A DNA stretch of 64,000 nt, taken from the NCBI RefSeq assembly GCF_027942865.1, contig NC_134509.1, positions 28,714,197 to 28,778,196 on the forward strand. The letters are read 5' to 3'. The stretch comes from Odontesthes bonariensis. Lineage: Eukaryota > Chordata > Actinopteri > Atheriniformes > Atherinopsidae. Below are positions 22,389 through 34,884 of this stretch, piece after piece (position 1 is the first letter of the stretch; the number at the start of each line of letters is the position of its first letter). The translations under genes were made by a program, and so were the position numbers. The notes under the pieces were generated by a model. It was not told where the DNA came from. It saw nothing but the letters and a program-made list of their open reading frames with translations, and searched no databases.

Positions 22389-23537
22389 ACTTTAAATATT
22401 TGATTGACTCAAAGCAAAATGTCCGATTTTTCAATATTGCTTCATCAAGATGAATTGTGATCATCTCCAAATTTAGTTATAATTTATTGTTTTCAACATG
22501 AAATAAAAACCACTCTGATCATATTCCCTTCCTCAATACTCCACAAGGGAGTAAAGAACGGTCATCAATGACAGAAAACATATGAACTGAATCATTATTC
22601 TCTGCCCGCTTCACGCTCAGAAGGAAATATCGCATCTCTTCATCGTGGTTAGCGAGACCATACACTTTAGAAACACATTCCACAAGTAAGAAACTATAGA
22701 AATGATCCCTGAAAGTATAGTCTTAACTTTCTCTTTGACAGAGAGAGGGTCTTATTCACAGCACAACCACTTTCAGTACGGGTACAATTATTTTGTCAAC
22801 CATGCCCTAAACAACCAGTTCAAGAGAGTTTAACAACCTACAACCCTTCGATAATACAGCTTCACTTTGGACTGTTTTGAATCTAACTTATTTTAAACTG
22901 TAATGTAATTTCGAGGTACCCAGAATGCTTTGCGGGAACTGTGACTTACATTTAGACATTTAAACAATTCAGTAATGTTTTCCAACTTCATACGAGCCAT
23001 GGCGCTAATCTTTACCAAGTTATTATTCAAATAAACTGAAGACACATTTCTTTAGATAACAGGAGTAATAGTTATTTTGATTATACGCCAAACACACGCT
23101 TACACGGTGCGTCGTTTTTAATGCTCCTGAAAGCAAGCTGGTAAAGAAGAAGTGTTCCGGTTATATACATATAACCCAGTACAATACAGGACAATTAAAT
23201 AGTTTGGTTTAAACGTTGACTAAAAACTATACCATTGAAGGCGCACAAAATCCTGAATACATGACGTTGAAAACTGCTCACAATCTTCTAACCACAGCAT
23301 TACCAGATCTGTTCTAAATTTTACAGGATTAAGTAGCAGCAGTTTCCCTGGTGTAACACAAATTTCTTTAGCTAAAAATATAAATAAATTAATCATGTTA
23401 ACTGAACAAAAGCTGCTGATCTTTTATGTATTCTTTTTCAAAAATTCCCACTGAGTTGTATTATGACTTTTAAAACATTTGACAAGCAATAAGAATTAGC
23501 TGCTGAATTATAAAGAAAGTCTGATTAACATGAAGTT
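22389..23537. repeat. Array unit 1b: unit lacking its first ~230 bases, no transposon insert
   Basis: It resumes at the GACTTTAAATATTTG phase and runs to the end of the unit. It keeps the empty target site TATAACCCAGTACAATAC at 23168-23185 that is filled in the next three units. It has the TTGGAAAAC-type variant of the candidate minus-strand exon. Confidence 0.9.
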
Positions 23538-24369
23538 GAGCTGTGCTGATGTTGTATATTGTGTTAGTAAACAGCTGTAACATCAGCCCATTAAACGGTG
23601 AACGATAAACCTTGTGAAGCAGTCTTGTATCACAGGAAATGATCAAATGTGTAGCTTATTGTCAGTGATGTCATGTTCACCACAGATTTCAAAACGTCAA
23701 GTTAATTTAATCTTTCATTCAGACACTGAGAAAAAGAAAATGAAATAATAGATGAAAAATGAAATAATAATAAATGAATAGAAAATGATCATATCCACCC
23801 TGGCTCTGACTTTAAATATTTGAGTGACGGAAAGAAAATGTCCGATTTTTCAGTATTTCTTCATCAAGATAAGTCGTGAGCATCTCCCAATTTTAGATAG
23901 TATTTATCTTTTTCAACATGAAATAAAAACCACTCTGATCATATTCCCTTCCTCAATACTCCACAAGGGAGTAAAGAACGGTCATCAATGACAGAAAACA
24001 TATGAACTGAATCATTATTCTCTGCCCGCTTCGCGCTCAGAAGGAAATATCGCATCTCTTCATCGTGGTTAGCGAGACCATACACTTTAGAAACACATTC
24101 CACAAGTAAGAAACTATAGAAATGATCCCTGAAAGTATAGTCTTAACTTTCTCTTTGACAGAGAGAGGGTCTTATTCACAGCACAACCACTTTCAGTACG
24201 GGTACAATTATTTTGTCAACCATGCCCTAAACAACCAGTTCAAGAGAGTTTAACAACCTACAATCCTTCTATAATACAGCTTCACTTTGGACTGTTTTGA
24301 ATCTAACTTATTTGATACTGTAATGTAATTTCGAGGTACCCAGAATGCTTTGCGGGAACTGTGACTTAC

Positions 24370-24420
24370 ATTTAGACATTTAAACAATTCAGTAATATTT
24401 TTAAACTTCATACGAGCCAT
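24370..24420 (-). other. Candidate first coding exon in each array unit (unit 2 copy shown)
   Basis: On the minus strand a strong-context start (GCGCCATGG) opens 17 codons, MARMKFKNITELFKCLN, which end exactly at a consensus donor GTAAGT. Equivalent sites exist in all the core units; some units encode LEN in place of FKN. A CCCAGAATGCTTTGCGG word resembling the ZNF143/SBS element lies just downstream (24339-24355), and a CCGGAAC ETS-like core lies upstream. I do not recognise the peptide. It could be a captured first exon of a host gene or chance. Confidence 0.3.
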
Positions 24421-24598
24421 GGCGCTAATCTTTACCAAGTTATTATTCAAATAAACTGAAGACACATTTTTTAGATAACAGGAGTAATAGTTATTTTGAT
24501 TATACACCAAACACACGCTTACACGGTGCGTCATTTTTAATGCTCCTGAAAGCAAGCTGGTAAAGAAGAAGCGTTCCGGTTATATACATATAACCCAG

Positions 24599-25585
24599 TA
24601 GCCTGGGAATTCCCATGCTGCTTTGCGCTCGATTTCATTCTCACTGCAAAGTCAGCCTGGAAATCACCGCCCTTATTTTTGCTAGAGTTTGGGAACCAAT
24701 CACAGAACGGGGGGGGGGGGCGCGGCGCAGCAAGACGATGACGACGTCTATGCGCTACACCGAAGCTTGTAGAGCGTTAATCCAACATGACAGCGGACAC
24801 AACGTTACCGTTCAATGCAGCCTTAGAAAGTGTTTCGGAGTAGATTCACCCTAGGGTCATTTGAACCGTGACATCCAGCCAAGTAGCCCACCCGAAGTTT
24901 TTCCGATATTGGCTGAACATCAGCTGAGTTACCGAGTTATCCCAAATAGCTTAGTACAAGCGCTAACGGACCCTGGCAGTATCTCCAAAATTACCACACT
25001 AGAATCACATGTCATGACACCAAACTTCTACAGTTGTACAAATATGGTCTGTACTCACAAAACGATGCATTTGGAAGTTTGTACATAGTTCAGGAGTTTA
25101 TTATTATCATCAACACAAGCCTGATAGCTTTTCTGCTGCTAAAGCTTCGTTAACGTCACTTCTGGGAGCTGGGAGCTTCAAAGTAAGATGAGGGTTGATC
25201 TACTACTGTAGACAACAAAGCAAGGCTGCTCAATTTCTCCATTATTAAAATAAATTCACAACTCTACAACATAAAAATTCATGTAGAATATAGCATATAG
25301 GCCTACTTTGTTAAATTTAAGTAGCTTAGAGCGCAAGTTTACTTTTATTTTCCATTTTTTTCTTCTTCCTCGTCGAATTTCTGTCGTCATCTGGTATAAG
25401 TGATACAATTGGCTATGAATCGCGCGCAAAGCAGCATGGGAAGAACCTGACGTCATTTGATAGACATTCGTAGCGCCCAATAAACGGCTCTAGGCATTCG
25501 TAAACCACGCCTCAAATACGAGAAAACGCACACCTAGTTCCCAGACCACCATCTCATCGAGATTGTGGACGCGTCAGCCAGGCTA
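24599..25585. mobile_element. Non-autonomous TIR transposon, copy in array unit 2 (987 bp)
   Basis: Ends TAGCCTGG...CCAGGCTA (8-bp perfect inverted repeats), flanked by ATAACCCAG on both sides (24590-24598 and 25586-25594). A 9-bp duplication fits MULE (MuDR) transposons best, though Merlin also makes 8-9 bp. If TA is counted as target, the flanking repeat is 11 bp. A subterminal inverted pair, TTCCCATGCTGCTTTGCGC at the left and its complement near 25425-25442, lies inside. A G-run of 12 is at 24709-24720. No transposase is encoded. Confidence 0.85.
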
Positions 25586-25952
25586 ATAACCCAGTACAAT
25601 ACAGGACAATTAAATAGTTTGGTTTAAACGTTGACTAAAAACTATATCATTGAAGGCGCACAAAATCCTGAATACATGACGTTGAAAACTGCTCACAATC
25701 TTCTAACCACAGCATTACCAGATCTGTTCTAAATTTTACAGGATTAAGTAGCAGCAGTTTCCCTGGTGTAACACAAATTTCTTTAGCTAAAAATATAAAT
25801 AAATTAATCATGTTAACTGAACAAAAGCTGCTGATCTTTTATGTATTCTTTTTCAAAAATTCCCACTGAGTTGTATTATGACTTTTAAAACATTTGACAA
25901 GCAATAAGAATTAGCTGCTGAATTATAAAGAAAGTCTGATTAACATGAAGTT

Positions 25953-28341
25953 GAGCTGTGCTGATGTTGTATATTGTGTTAGTAAACAGCTGTAACATCA
26001 GCCCATTAAACGGTGAACGATAAACCTTGTGAAGCAGTCTTGTATCACAGGAAATGATCAAATGTGTAGCTTATTGTCAGTGATGTCATGTTCACCACAG
26101 ATTTCAAAACGTCAAGTTAATTTAATCTTTCATTCAGACACTGAGAAAAAGGTTCTTAGAAAATGATCATATCCACCCTGGCTCTGACTTTAAATATTTG
26201 AGTGACGGAAAGAAAATGTCCGATTTTTCAGTATTTCTTCATCAAGATAAGTCGTGAGCATCTCCCAATTTTAGATAGCATTTATCTTTTTCAACATGAA
26301 ACAGAAACCACTCTGATCATATTCCCTTCCTCAATACTCCACAAGGGAGTAAAGAACGGTCATCAATGACAGAAAACATATGAACTGAATCATTATTCTC
26401 TGCCCGCATCACGCTCAGAAGGAAATAGCGCATCTCTTCATCATGGTTAGCGAGACCATACACTTTAAAAACACATTCCACAAGTAAGAAACTATAGAAA
26501 TGATCCCTGAAAGTATAGTCTTAACTTTCTCTTTGACAGAGAGAGGGTCTTATTCACAGCACAACCACTTTCAGTACGGGTACAATTATTTTGTCAACCA
26601 TGCCCTAAACAACCAGTTCAAGAGAGTTTAACAACCTACAATCCTTCTATAATACAGCTTCACTTTGGACTGTTTTGAATCTAACTTATTTGATACTGTA
26701 ATGTAATTTCGAGGTACCCAGAATGCTTTGCGGGAACTGTGACTTACATTTAGACATTTAAACAATTCAGTAATATTTTTAAACTTCATACGAGCCATGG
26801 CGCTAATCTTTACCAAGTTATTATTCAAATAAACTGAAGACACATTTTTTAGATAACAGGAGTAATAGTTATTTTGATTATACACCAAACACACGCTTAC
26901 ACGGTGCGTCATTTTTAATGCTCCTGAAAGCAAGCTGGTAAAGAAGAAGCGTTCCGGTTATATACATATAACCCAGTAGCCTGGGAATTCCCATGCTGCT
27001 TTGCGCTCGATTTCATTCTCACTGCAAAGTCAGCCTGGAAATCACCGCCCTTATTTTTGCTAGAGTTTGGGAACCAATCACAGAACGGGGGGGGGGGGGG
27101 GGGGGGGGGCGCGGCGCAGCAAGACGATGACGACGTCTATGCGCTACACCGAAGCTTGTAGAGCGTTAATCCAACATGACAGCGGACACAACGTTACCGT
27201 TCAATGCAGCCTTAGAAAGTGTTTCGGAGTAGATTCACCCTAGGGTCATTTGAACCGTGACATCCAGCCAAGTAGCCCACCCGAAGTTTTTCCGATATTG
27301 GCTGAACATCAGCTGAGTTACCGAGTTATCCCAAATAGCTTAGTACAAGCGCTAACGGACCCTGGCAGTATCTCCAAAATTACCACACTAGAATCACATG
27401 TCATGACACCAAACTTCTACAGTTGTACAAATATGGTCTGTACTCACAAAACGATGCATTTGGAAGTTTGTACATAGTTCAGGAGTTTATTATTATCATC
27501 AACACAAGCCTGATAGCTTTTCTGCTGCTAAAGCTTCGTTAACGTCACTTCTGGGAGCTGGGAGCTTCAAAGTAAGATGAGGGTTGATCTACTACTGTAG
27601 ACAACAAAGCAAGGCTGCTCAATTTCTCCATTATTAAAATAAATTCACAACTCTACAACATAAAAATTCATGTAGAATATAGCATATAGGCCTACTTTGT
27701 TAAATTTAAGTAGCTTAGAGCGCAAGTTTACTTTTATTTTCCATTTTTTTCTTCTTCCTCGTCGAATTTCTGTCGTCATCTGGTATAAGTGATACAATTG
27801 GCTATGAATCGCGCGCAAAGCAGCATGGGAAGAACCTGACGTCATTTGATAGACATTCGTAGCGCCCAATAAACGGCTCTAGGCATTCGTAAACCACGCC
27901 TCAAATACGAGAAAACGCACACCTAGTTCCCAGACCACCATCTCATCGAGATTGTGGACGCGTCAGCCAGGCTAATAACCCAGTACAATACAGGACAATT
28001 AAATAGTTTGGTTTAAACGTTGACTAAAAACTATATCATTGAAGGCGCACAAAATCCTGAATACATGACGTTGAAAACTGCTCACAATCTTCTAACCACA
28101 GCATTACCAGATCTGTTCTAAATTTTACAGGATTAAGTAGCAGCAGTTTCCCTGGTGTAACACAAATTTCTTTAGCTAAAAATATAAATAAATTAATCAT
28201 GTTAACTGAACAAAAGCTGCTGATCTTTTATGTATTCTTTTTCAAAAATTCCCACTGAGTTGTATTATGACTTTTAAAACATTTGACAAGCAATAAGAAT
28301 TAGCTGCTGAATTATAAAGAAAGTCTGATTAACATGAAGTT
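25953..28341. repeat. Array unit 3, with transposon insert
   Basis: 2389 bp. Almost identical to unit 4 except for the G-run in the insert (23 G here, 12 there), which accounts for the 11-bp length difference. Confidence 0.95.
26977..27974. mobile_element. Same TIR transposon, copy in array unit 3 (998 bp)
   Basis: The same insertion site, ends and flanking ATAACCCAG repeats as the unit 2 copy. The G-run is 23 long, accounting for the extra 11 bp. It is a duplicate of one insertion event, not an independent insertion. Confidence 0.85.
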
Positions 28342-30719
28342 GAGCTGTGCTGATGTTGTATATTGTGTTAGTAAACAGCTGTAACATCAGCCCATTAAAC
28401 GGTGAACGATAAACCTTGTGAAGCAGTCTTGTATCACAGGAAATGATCAAATGTGTAGCTTATTGTCAGTGATGTCATGTTCACCACAGATTTCAAAACG
28501 TCAAGTTAATTTAATCTTTCATTCAGACACTGAGAAAAAGGTTCTTAGAAAATGATCATATCCACCCTGGCTCTGACTTTAAATATTTGAGTGACGGAAA
28601 GAAAATGTCCGATTTTTCAGTATTTCTTCATCAAGATAAGTCGTGAGCATCTCCCAATTTTAGATAGCATTTATCTTTTTCAACATGAAACAGAAACCAC
28701 TCTGATCATATTCCCTTCCTCAATACTCCACAAGGGAGTAAAGAACGGTCATCAATGACAGAAAACATATGAACTGAATCATTATTCTCTGCCCGCATCA
28801 CGCTCAGAAGGAAATAGCGCATCTCTTCATCATGGTTAGCGAGACCATACACTTTAAAAACACATTCCACAAGTAAGAAACTATAGAAATGATCCCTGAA
28901 AGTATAGTCTTAACTTTCTCTTTGACAGAGAGAGGGTCTTATTCACAGCACAACCACTTTCAGTACGGGTACAATTATTTTGTCAACCATGCCCTAAACA
29001 ACCAGTTCAAGAGAGTTTAACAACCTACAATCCTTCTATAATACAGCTTCACTTTGGACTGTTTTGAATCTAACTTATTTGATACTGTAATGTAATTTCG
29101 AGGTACCCAGAATGCTTTGCGGGAACTGTGACTTACATTTAGACATTTAAACAATTCAGTAATATTTTTAAACTTCATACGAGCCATGGCGCTAATCTTT
29201 ACCAAGTTATTATTCAAATAAACTGAAGACACATTTTTTAGATAACAGGAGTAATAGTTATTTTGATTATACACCAAACACACGCTTACACGGTGCGTCA
29301 TTTTTAATGCTCCTGAAAGCAAGCTGGTAAAGAAGAAGCGTTCCGGTTATATACATATAACCCAGTAGCCTGGGAATTCCCATGCTGCTTTGCGCTCGAT
29401 TTCATTCTCACTGCAAAGTCAGCCTGGAAATCACCGCCCTTATTTTTGCTAGAGTTTGGGAACCAATCACAGAACGGGGGGGGGGGGCGCGGCGCAGCAA
29501 GACGATGACGACGTCTATGCGCTACACCGAAGCTTGTAGAGCGTTAATCCAACATGACAGCGGACACAACGTTACCGTTCAATGCAGCCTTAGAAAGTGT
29601 TTCGGAGTAGATTCACCCTAGGGTCATTTGAACCGTGACATCCAGCCAAGTAGCCCACCCGAAGTTTTTCCGATATTGGCTGAACATCAGCTGAGTTACC
29701 GAGTTATCCCAAATAGCTTAGTACAAGCGCTAACGGACCCTGGCAGTATCTCCAAAATTACCACACTAGAATCACATGTCATGACACCAAACTTCTACAG
29801 TTGTACAAATATGGTCTGTACTCACAAAACGATGCATTTGGAAGTTTGTACATAGTTCAGGAGTTTATTATTATCATCAACACAAGCCTGATAGCTTTTC
29901 TGCTGCTAAAGCTTCGTTAACGTCACTTCTGGGAGCTGGGAGCTTCAAAGTAAGATGAGGGTTGATCTACTACTGTAGACAACAAAGCAAGGCTGCTCAA
30001 TTTCTCCATTATTAAAATAAATTCACAACTCTACAACATAAAAATTCATGTAGAATATAGCATATAGGCCTACTTTGTTAAATTTAAGTAGCTTAGAGCG
30101 CAAGTTTACTTTTATTTTCCATTTTTTTCTTCTTCCTCGTCGAATTTCTGTCGTCATCTGGTATAAGTGATACAATTGGCTATGAATCGCGCGCAAAGCA
30201 GCATGGGAAGAACCTGACGTCATTTGATAGACATTCGTAGCGCCCAATAAACGGCTCTAGGCATTCGTAAACCACGCCTCAAATACGAGAAAACGCACAC
30301 CTAGTTCCCAGACCACCATCTCATCGAGATTGTGGACGCGTCAGCCAGGCTAATAACCCAGTACAATACAGGACAATTAAATAGTTTGGTTTAAACGTTG
30401 ACTAAAAACTATATCATTGAAGGCGCACAAAATCCTGAATACATGACGTTGAAAACTGCTCACAATCTTCTAACCACAGCATTACCAGATCTGTTCTAAA
30501 TTTTACAGGATTAAGTAGCAGCAGTTTCCCTGGTGTAACACAAATTTCTTTAGCTAAAAATATAAATAAATTAATCATGTTAACTGAACAAAAGCTGCTG
30601 ATCTTTTATGTATTCTTTTTCAAAAATTCCCACTGAGTTGTATTATGACTTTTAAAACATTTGACAAGCAATAAGAATTAGCTGCTGAATTATAAAGAAA
30701 GTCTGATTAACATGAAGTT
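28342..30719. repeat. Array unit 4, with transposon insert
   Basis: 2378 bp, the third consecutive unit bearing the insert at the same base. Its close identity to unit 3 points to a recent duplication of the composite unit. Confidence 0.95.
29366..30352. mobile_element. Same TIR transposon, copy in array unit 4 (987 bp)
   Basis: Identical ends, site and target duplication, with a 12-G run. Again a passenger of array amplification. Confidence 0.85.
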
Positions 30720-32102
30720 GAGCTGTGCTGATGTTGTATATTGTGTTAGTAAACAGCTGTAACATCAGCCCATTAAACGGTGAACGATAAACCTTGTGAA
30801 GCAGTCTTGTATCACAGGAAATGATCAAATGTGTAGCTTATTGTCAGTGATGTCATGTTCACCACAGATTTCAAAACGTCAAGTTAATTTAATCTTTCAT
30901 TCAGACACTGAGAAAAAGGTTCTTAGAAAATGATCATATCCACCCTGGCTCTGACTTTAAATATTTGAGTGACGGAAAGAAAATGTCCGATTTTTCAGTA
31001 TTTCTTCATCAAGATAAGTCGTGAGCATCTCCCAATTTTAGATAGCATTTATCTTTTTCAACATGAAACAAAAACCACTCTGATCATATTCCCTTCCTCA
31101 ATACTCCACAAGGGAGTAAAGAACGGTCATCAATGACAGAAAACATATGAACTGAATCATTATTCTCTGCCCGCATCACGCTCAGAAGGAAATAGCGCAT
31201 CTCTTCATCATGGTTAGCGAGACCATACACTTTAAAAACACATTCCACAAGTAAGAAACTATTGAAATGATCCCTGAAAGTATAGTCTTAACTTTCTCTT
31301 TGACAGAGAGAGGGTCTTATTCACAGCACAACCACTTTCAGTACGGGTACAATTATTTTGTCAACCATGCCCTAAACAACCAGTTCAAGAGAGATTAACA
31401 ACCTACAATCCTTCTATAATACAGCTTCACTTTGGACTGTTTTGAATCTAACTTATTTGATACTGTAATGTAATTTCGAGGTACCCAGAATGCTTTGCGG
31501 GAACTGTGACTTACATTTAGTCATTTAAACAATTCAGTAATGTTTTCCAACTTCATACGAGCCATGGCGCTAATCTTTACCAAGTTATTATTCAAATAAA
31601 CTGAAGACACATTTCTTTAGATAACAGGAGTAATAGTTATTTTGATTATACACCAAACACACGCTTACACGGTGCGTCATTTTTAATGCTCCTGAAAGCA
31701 AGCTGGTAAAGAAGAAGCGTTCCGGTTATATACATATAACCCAGTACAATACAGGACAATTAAATAGTTTGGTTTAAACGTTGAATAAAAACTATATCAT
31801 TGAAGGCGCACAAAATCCTGAATACATGACGTTGAAAACTGCTCACAATCTTCTAACCACAGCATTACCAGATCTGTTCTAAATTTTACAGGATTAAGTA
31901 GCAGCAGTTTCCCTGGTGTAACACAAATTTCTTTAGCTAAAAATATAAATAAATTAATCATGTTAACTGAACAAAAGCTGCTGATCTTTTATGTATTCTT
32001 TTTCAAAAATTCCCACTGAGTTGTATTATGACTTTTAAAACATTTGACAAGCAATAAGAATTAGCTGCTGAATTATAAAGAAAGTCTGATTAACATGAAG
32101 TT
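30720..32102. repeat. Array unit 5, empty site
   Basis: 1383 bp with the uninterrupted target site near 31733. It shares AAACAAAAACC and GAGAGATTAAC variants with unit 6, marking the two as a duplicated pair. Confidence 0.95.
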
Positions 32103-33485
32103 GAGCTGTGCTGATGTTGTATATTGTGTTAGTAAACAGCTGTAACATCAGCCCATTAAACGGTGAACGATAAACCTTGTGAAGCAGTCTTGTATCACAG
32201 GAAATGATCAAATGTGTAGCTTATTGTCAGTGATGTCATGTTCACCACAGATTTCAAAACGTCAAGTTAATTTAATCTTTCATTCAGACACTGAGAAAAA
32301 GGTTCTTAGAAAATGATCATATCCACCCTGGCTCTGACTTTAAATATTTGAGTGACGGAAAGAAAATGTCCGATTTTTCAGTATTTCTTCATCAAGATAA
32401 GTCGTGAGCATCTCCCAATTTTAGATAGCATTTATCTTTTTCAACATGAAACAAAAACCACTCTGATCATATTCCCTTCCTCAATACTCCACAAGGGAGT
32501 AAAGAACGGTCATCAATGACAGAAAACATATGAACTGAATCATTATTCTCTGCCCGCATCACGCTCAGAAGGAAATAGCGCATCTCTTCATCATGGTTAG
32601 CGAGACCATACACTTTAAAAACACATTCCACAAGTAAGAAACTATAGAAATGATCCCTGAAAGTATAGTCTTAACTTTCTCTTTGACAGAGAGAGGGTCT
32701 TATTCACAGCACAACCACTTTCAGTACGGGTACAATTATTTTGTCAACCATGCCCTAAACAACCAGTTCAAGAGAGATTAACAACCTACAACCCTTCTAT
32801 AATACAGCTTCACTTTGGACTGTTTTGAATCTAACTTATTTGATACTGTAATGTAATTTCGAGGTACCCAGAATGCTTTGCGGGAACTGTGACTTACATT
32901 TAGTCATTTAAACAATTCAGTAATGTTTTCCAACTTCATACGAGCCATGGCGCTAATCTTTACCAAGTTATTATTCAAATAAACTGAAGACACATTTCTT
33001 TAGATAACAGGAGTAATAGTTATTTTGATTATACACCAAACACACGCTTACACGGTGCGTCGTTTTTAATGCTCCTGAAAGCAAGCTGGTAAAGAAGAAG
33101 TGTTCCGGTTATATACATATAACCCAGTACAATACAGGACAATTAAATAGTTTGGTTTAAACGTTGACTAAAAACTATACCATTGAAGGCGCACAAAATC
33201 CTGAATACATGACGTTGAAAACTGCTCACAATCTTCTAACCACAGCATTACCAGATCTGTTCTAAATTTTACAGGATTAAGTAGCAGCAGTTTCCCTGGT
33301 GTAACACAAATTTCTTTAGCTAAAAATATAAATAAATTAATCATGTTAACTGAACAAAAGCTGCTGATCTTTTATGTATTCTTTTTCAAAAATTCCCACT
33401 GAGTTGTATTATGACTTTTAAAACATTTGACAAGCAATAAGAATTAGCTGCTGAATTATAAAGAAAGTCTGATTAACATGAAGTT
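32103..33485. repeat. Array unit 6, empty site
   Basis: 1383 bp, near-identical to unit 5, with an intact target site near 33117. Confidence 0.95.
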
Positions 33486-34884
33486 GAGCTGTGCTGATGT
33501 TGTATATTGTGTTAGTAAACAGCTGTAACATCAGCCCATTCAACGGTGAACGATAAACCTTGTGAAGCAGTCTTGTATCACAGGAAATGATCAAATGTGT
33601 AGCTTATTGTCAGTGATGTCATGTTCACCACAGATTTCAAAGCGTCAAGTTAATTTAATCTTTCATTCAGACACTGAGAAAAAGGTTCTTAGAAAATGAT
33701 CATATCCACCCTGGCTCTGACTTTAAATATTTGAGTGACGGAAAGAAAATGTCCGATTTTCCAGTATTTCTTCATCAAGATAAGTCGTGAGAATCTCCCA
33801 ATTTTAGATAGTATTTATCTTTTTCAACATGAAATAAAAACCACTCTGATCATATTCCCTTCCTCAATACTCCACAAGGGAGTAAAGAACGGTCATCAAT
33901 GACAGAAAACATATGAACTGAATCATTATTCTCTGCCCGCTTCGCGCTCAGAAGGAAATATCGCATCTCTTCATCGTGGTTAGCGAGACCATACACTTTA
34001 GAAACACATTCCACAAGTAAGAAACTATAGAAATGATCCCTGAAAGTATAGTCTTAACTTTCTCTTTGACAGAGAGAGGGTCTTATTCACAGCACAACCA
34101 CTTTCAGTACGGGTACAATTATTTTGTCAACCATGCCCTAAACAACCAGTTCAAGAGAGTTTAACAACCTACAATCCTTCTATAATACAGCTTCACTTTG
34201 GACTGTTTTGAATCTAACTTATTTGATACTGTAATGTAATTTCGAGGTACCCAGAATGCTTTGCGGGAACTGTGACTTACATTTAGACATTTAAACAATT
34301 CAGTAATATTTTTAAACTTCATACGAGCCATGGCGCTAATCTTTACCAAGTTATTATTCAAATAAACTGAAGACACATTTTTTAGATAACAGGAGTAATA
34401 GTTATTTTGATTATACACCAAACACACGCTTACACGGTGCGTCGTTTTTTTAATGCTCCTGAAAGCAAGCTGGTAAAGAATAAGCGTTCCGGTTATATAC
34501 ATATAACCCAGTACAATACAGGACAATTAAATAGTTTGGTTTAAACGTTGACTAAAAACTATATCATTGAAGGCGCACAAAATCCTGAATACATAACGTT
34601 GAAAATTGCTCACAATCTTCAAACACAGCATTACCAGATCTGTTCTAAATTTTACAGGATTAAGTAGCAGCAGTTTCCCTGGTGTAACACACGATGGCGG
34701 CATTTCTTTAGCTAAAAATAAAATAAATAAAATAATAATGTTAAATGAACAAAAGCTGCTGATCTTTTATATATTCTTTTTTTAAAAATTCACACCAAGT
34801 TGTATTATTACTTTTAAAACATTTGACAAGCAATAACAACAATTACCTGCTGAACTATAAAGAAAGCCTAATTAACATAAAGTT
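33486..34884. repeat. Array unit 7, right-terminal copy, empty site
   Basis: About 1399 bp. The left part is close to the core units. The right part is diverged, with an added ACGATGGCGG-like stretch near 34691-34700 and several substitutions, and similarity ends at about 34884. The right edge is thus aged too, though less than the left. Confidence 0.92.

Larger units (their letters stand above)
23538..25952. repeat. Array unit 2, with transposon insert
   Basis: 2415 bp. It carries the TIR element at 24599-25585. It differs from units 3 and 4 by an AT-rich GAAAATGAAATAATA-type expansion near 23735-23785 and by several single bases, so it is the most divergent of the three filled units. Confidence 0.95.
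21558..34884. repeat. Tandem array of a ~1.38-kb unit, part of it as ~2.4-kb units with an inserted transposon
   Basis: The anchor GAGCTGTGCTGATGTTGTAT recurs in the same orientation at 21558, 23538, 25953, 28342, 30720, 32103 and 33486. Spacings are 1980, 2415, 2389, 2378, 1383 and 1383. The long spacings come from one ~987-bp element present at the same base of three neighbouring units; without it the unit is about 1383 bp. Core units are nearly identical, while those at the left edge are diverged. Shared variants (for example AAACAGAAACC in units 3 and 4, AAACAAAAACC in units 5 and 6) show that blocks were duplicated stepwise, as unequal exchange would do. No protein domain is recognisable in the unit. 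Identical long copies can also be misassembled, so copy number is uncertain. Confidence 0.97.

Noticed and set aside
24615-25480. Open frames of 74-79 codons repeated in three array units
   Set aside because: They lie in the inserted non-autonomous transposon and recur only because the insert was copied. No transposase motif is present, and they are kept by recent identity, not by visible selection.
21558-34884. CRISPR-like or rDNA-like repeat structure
   Set aside because: Units are long (~1.4-2.4 kb) with no short repeat-spacer alternation, and no rRNA motifs are visible.
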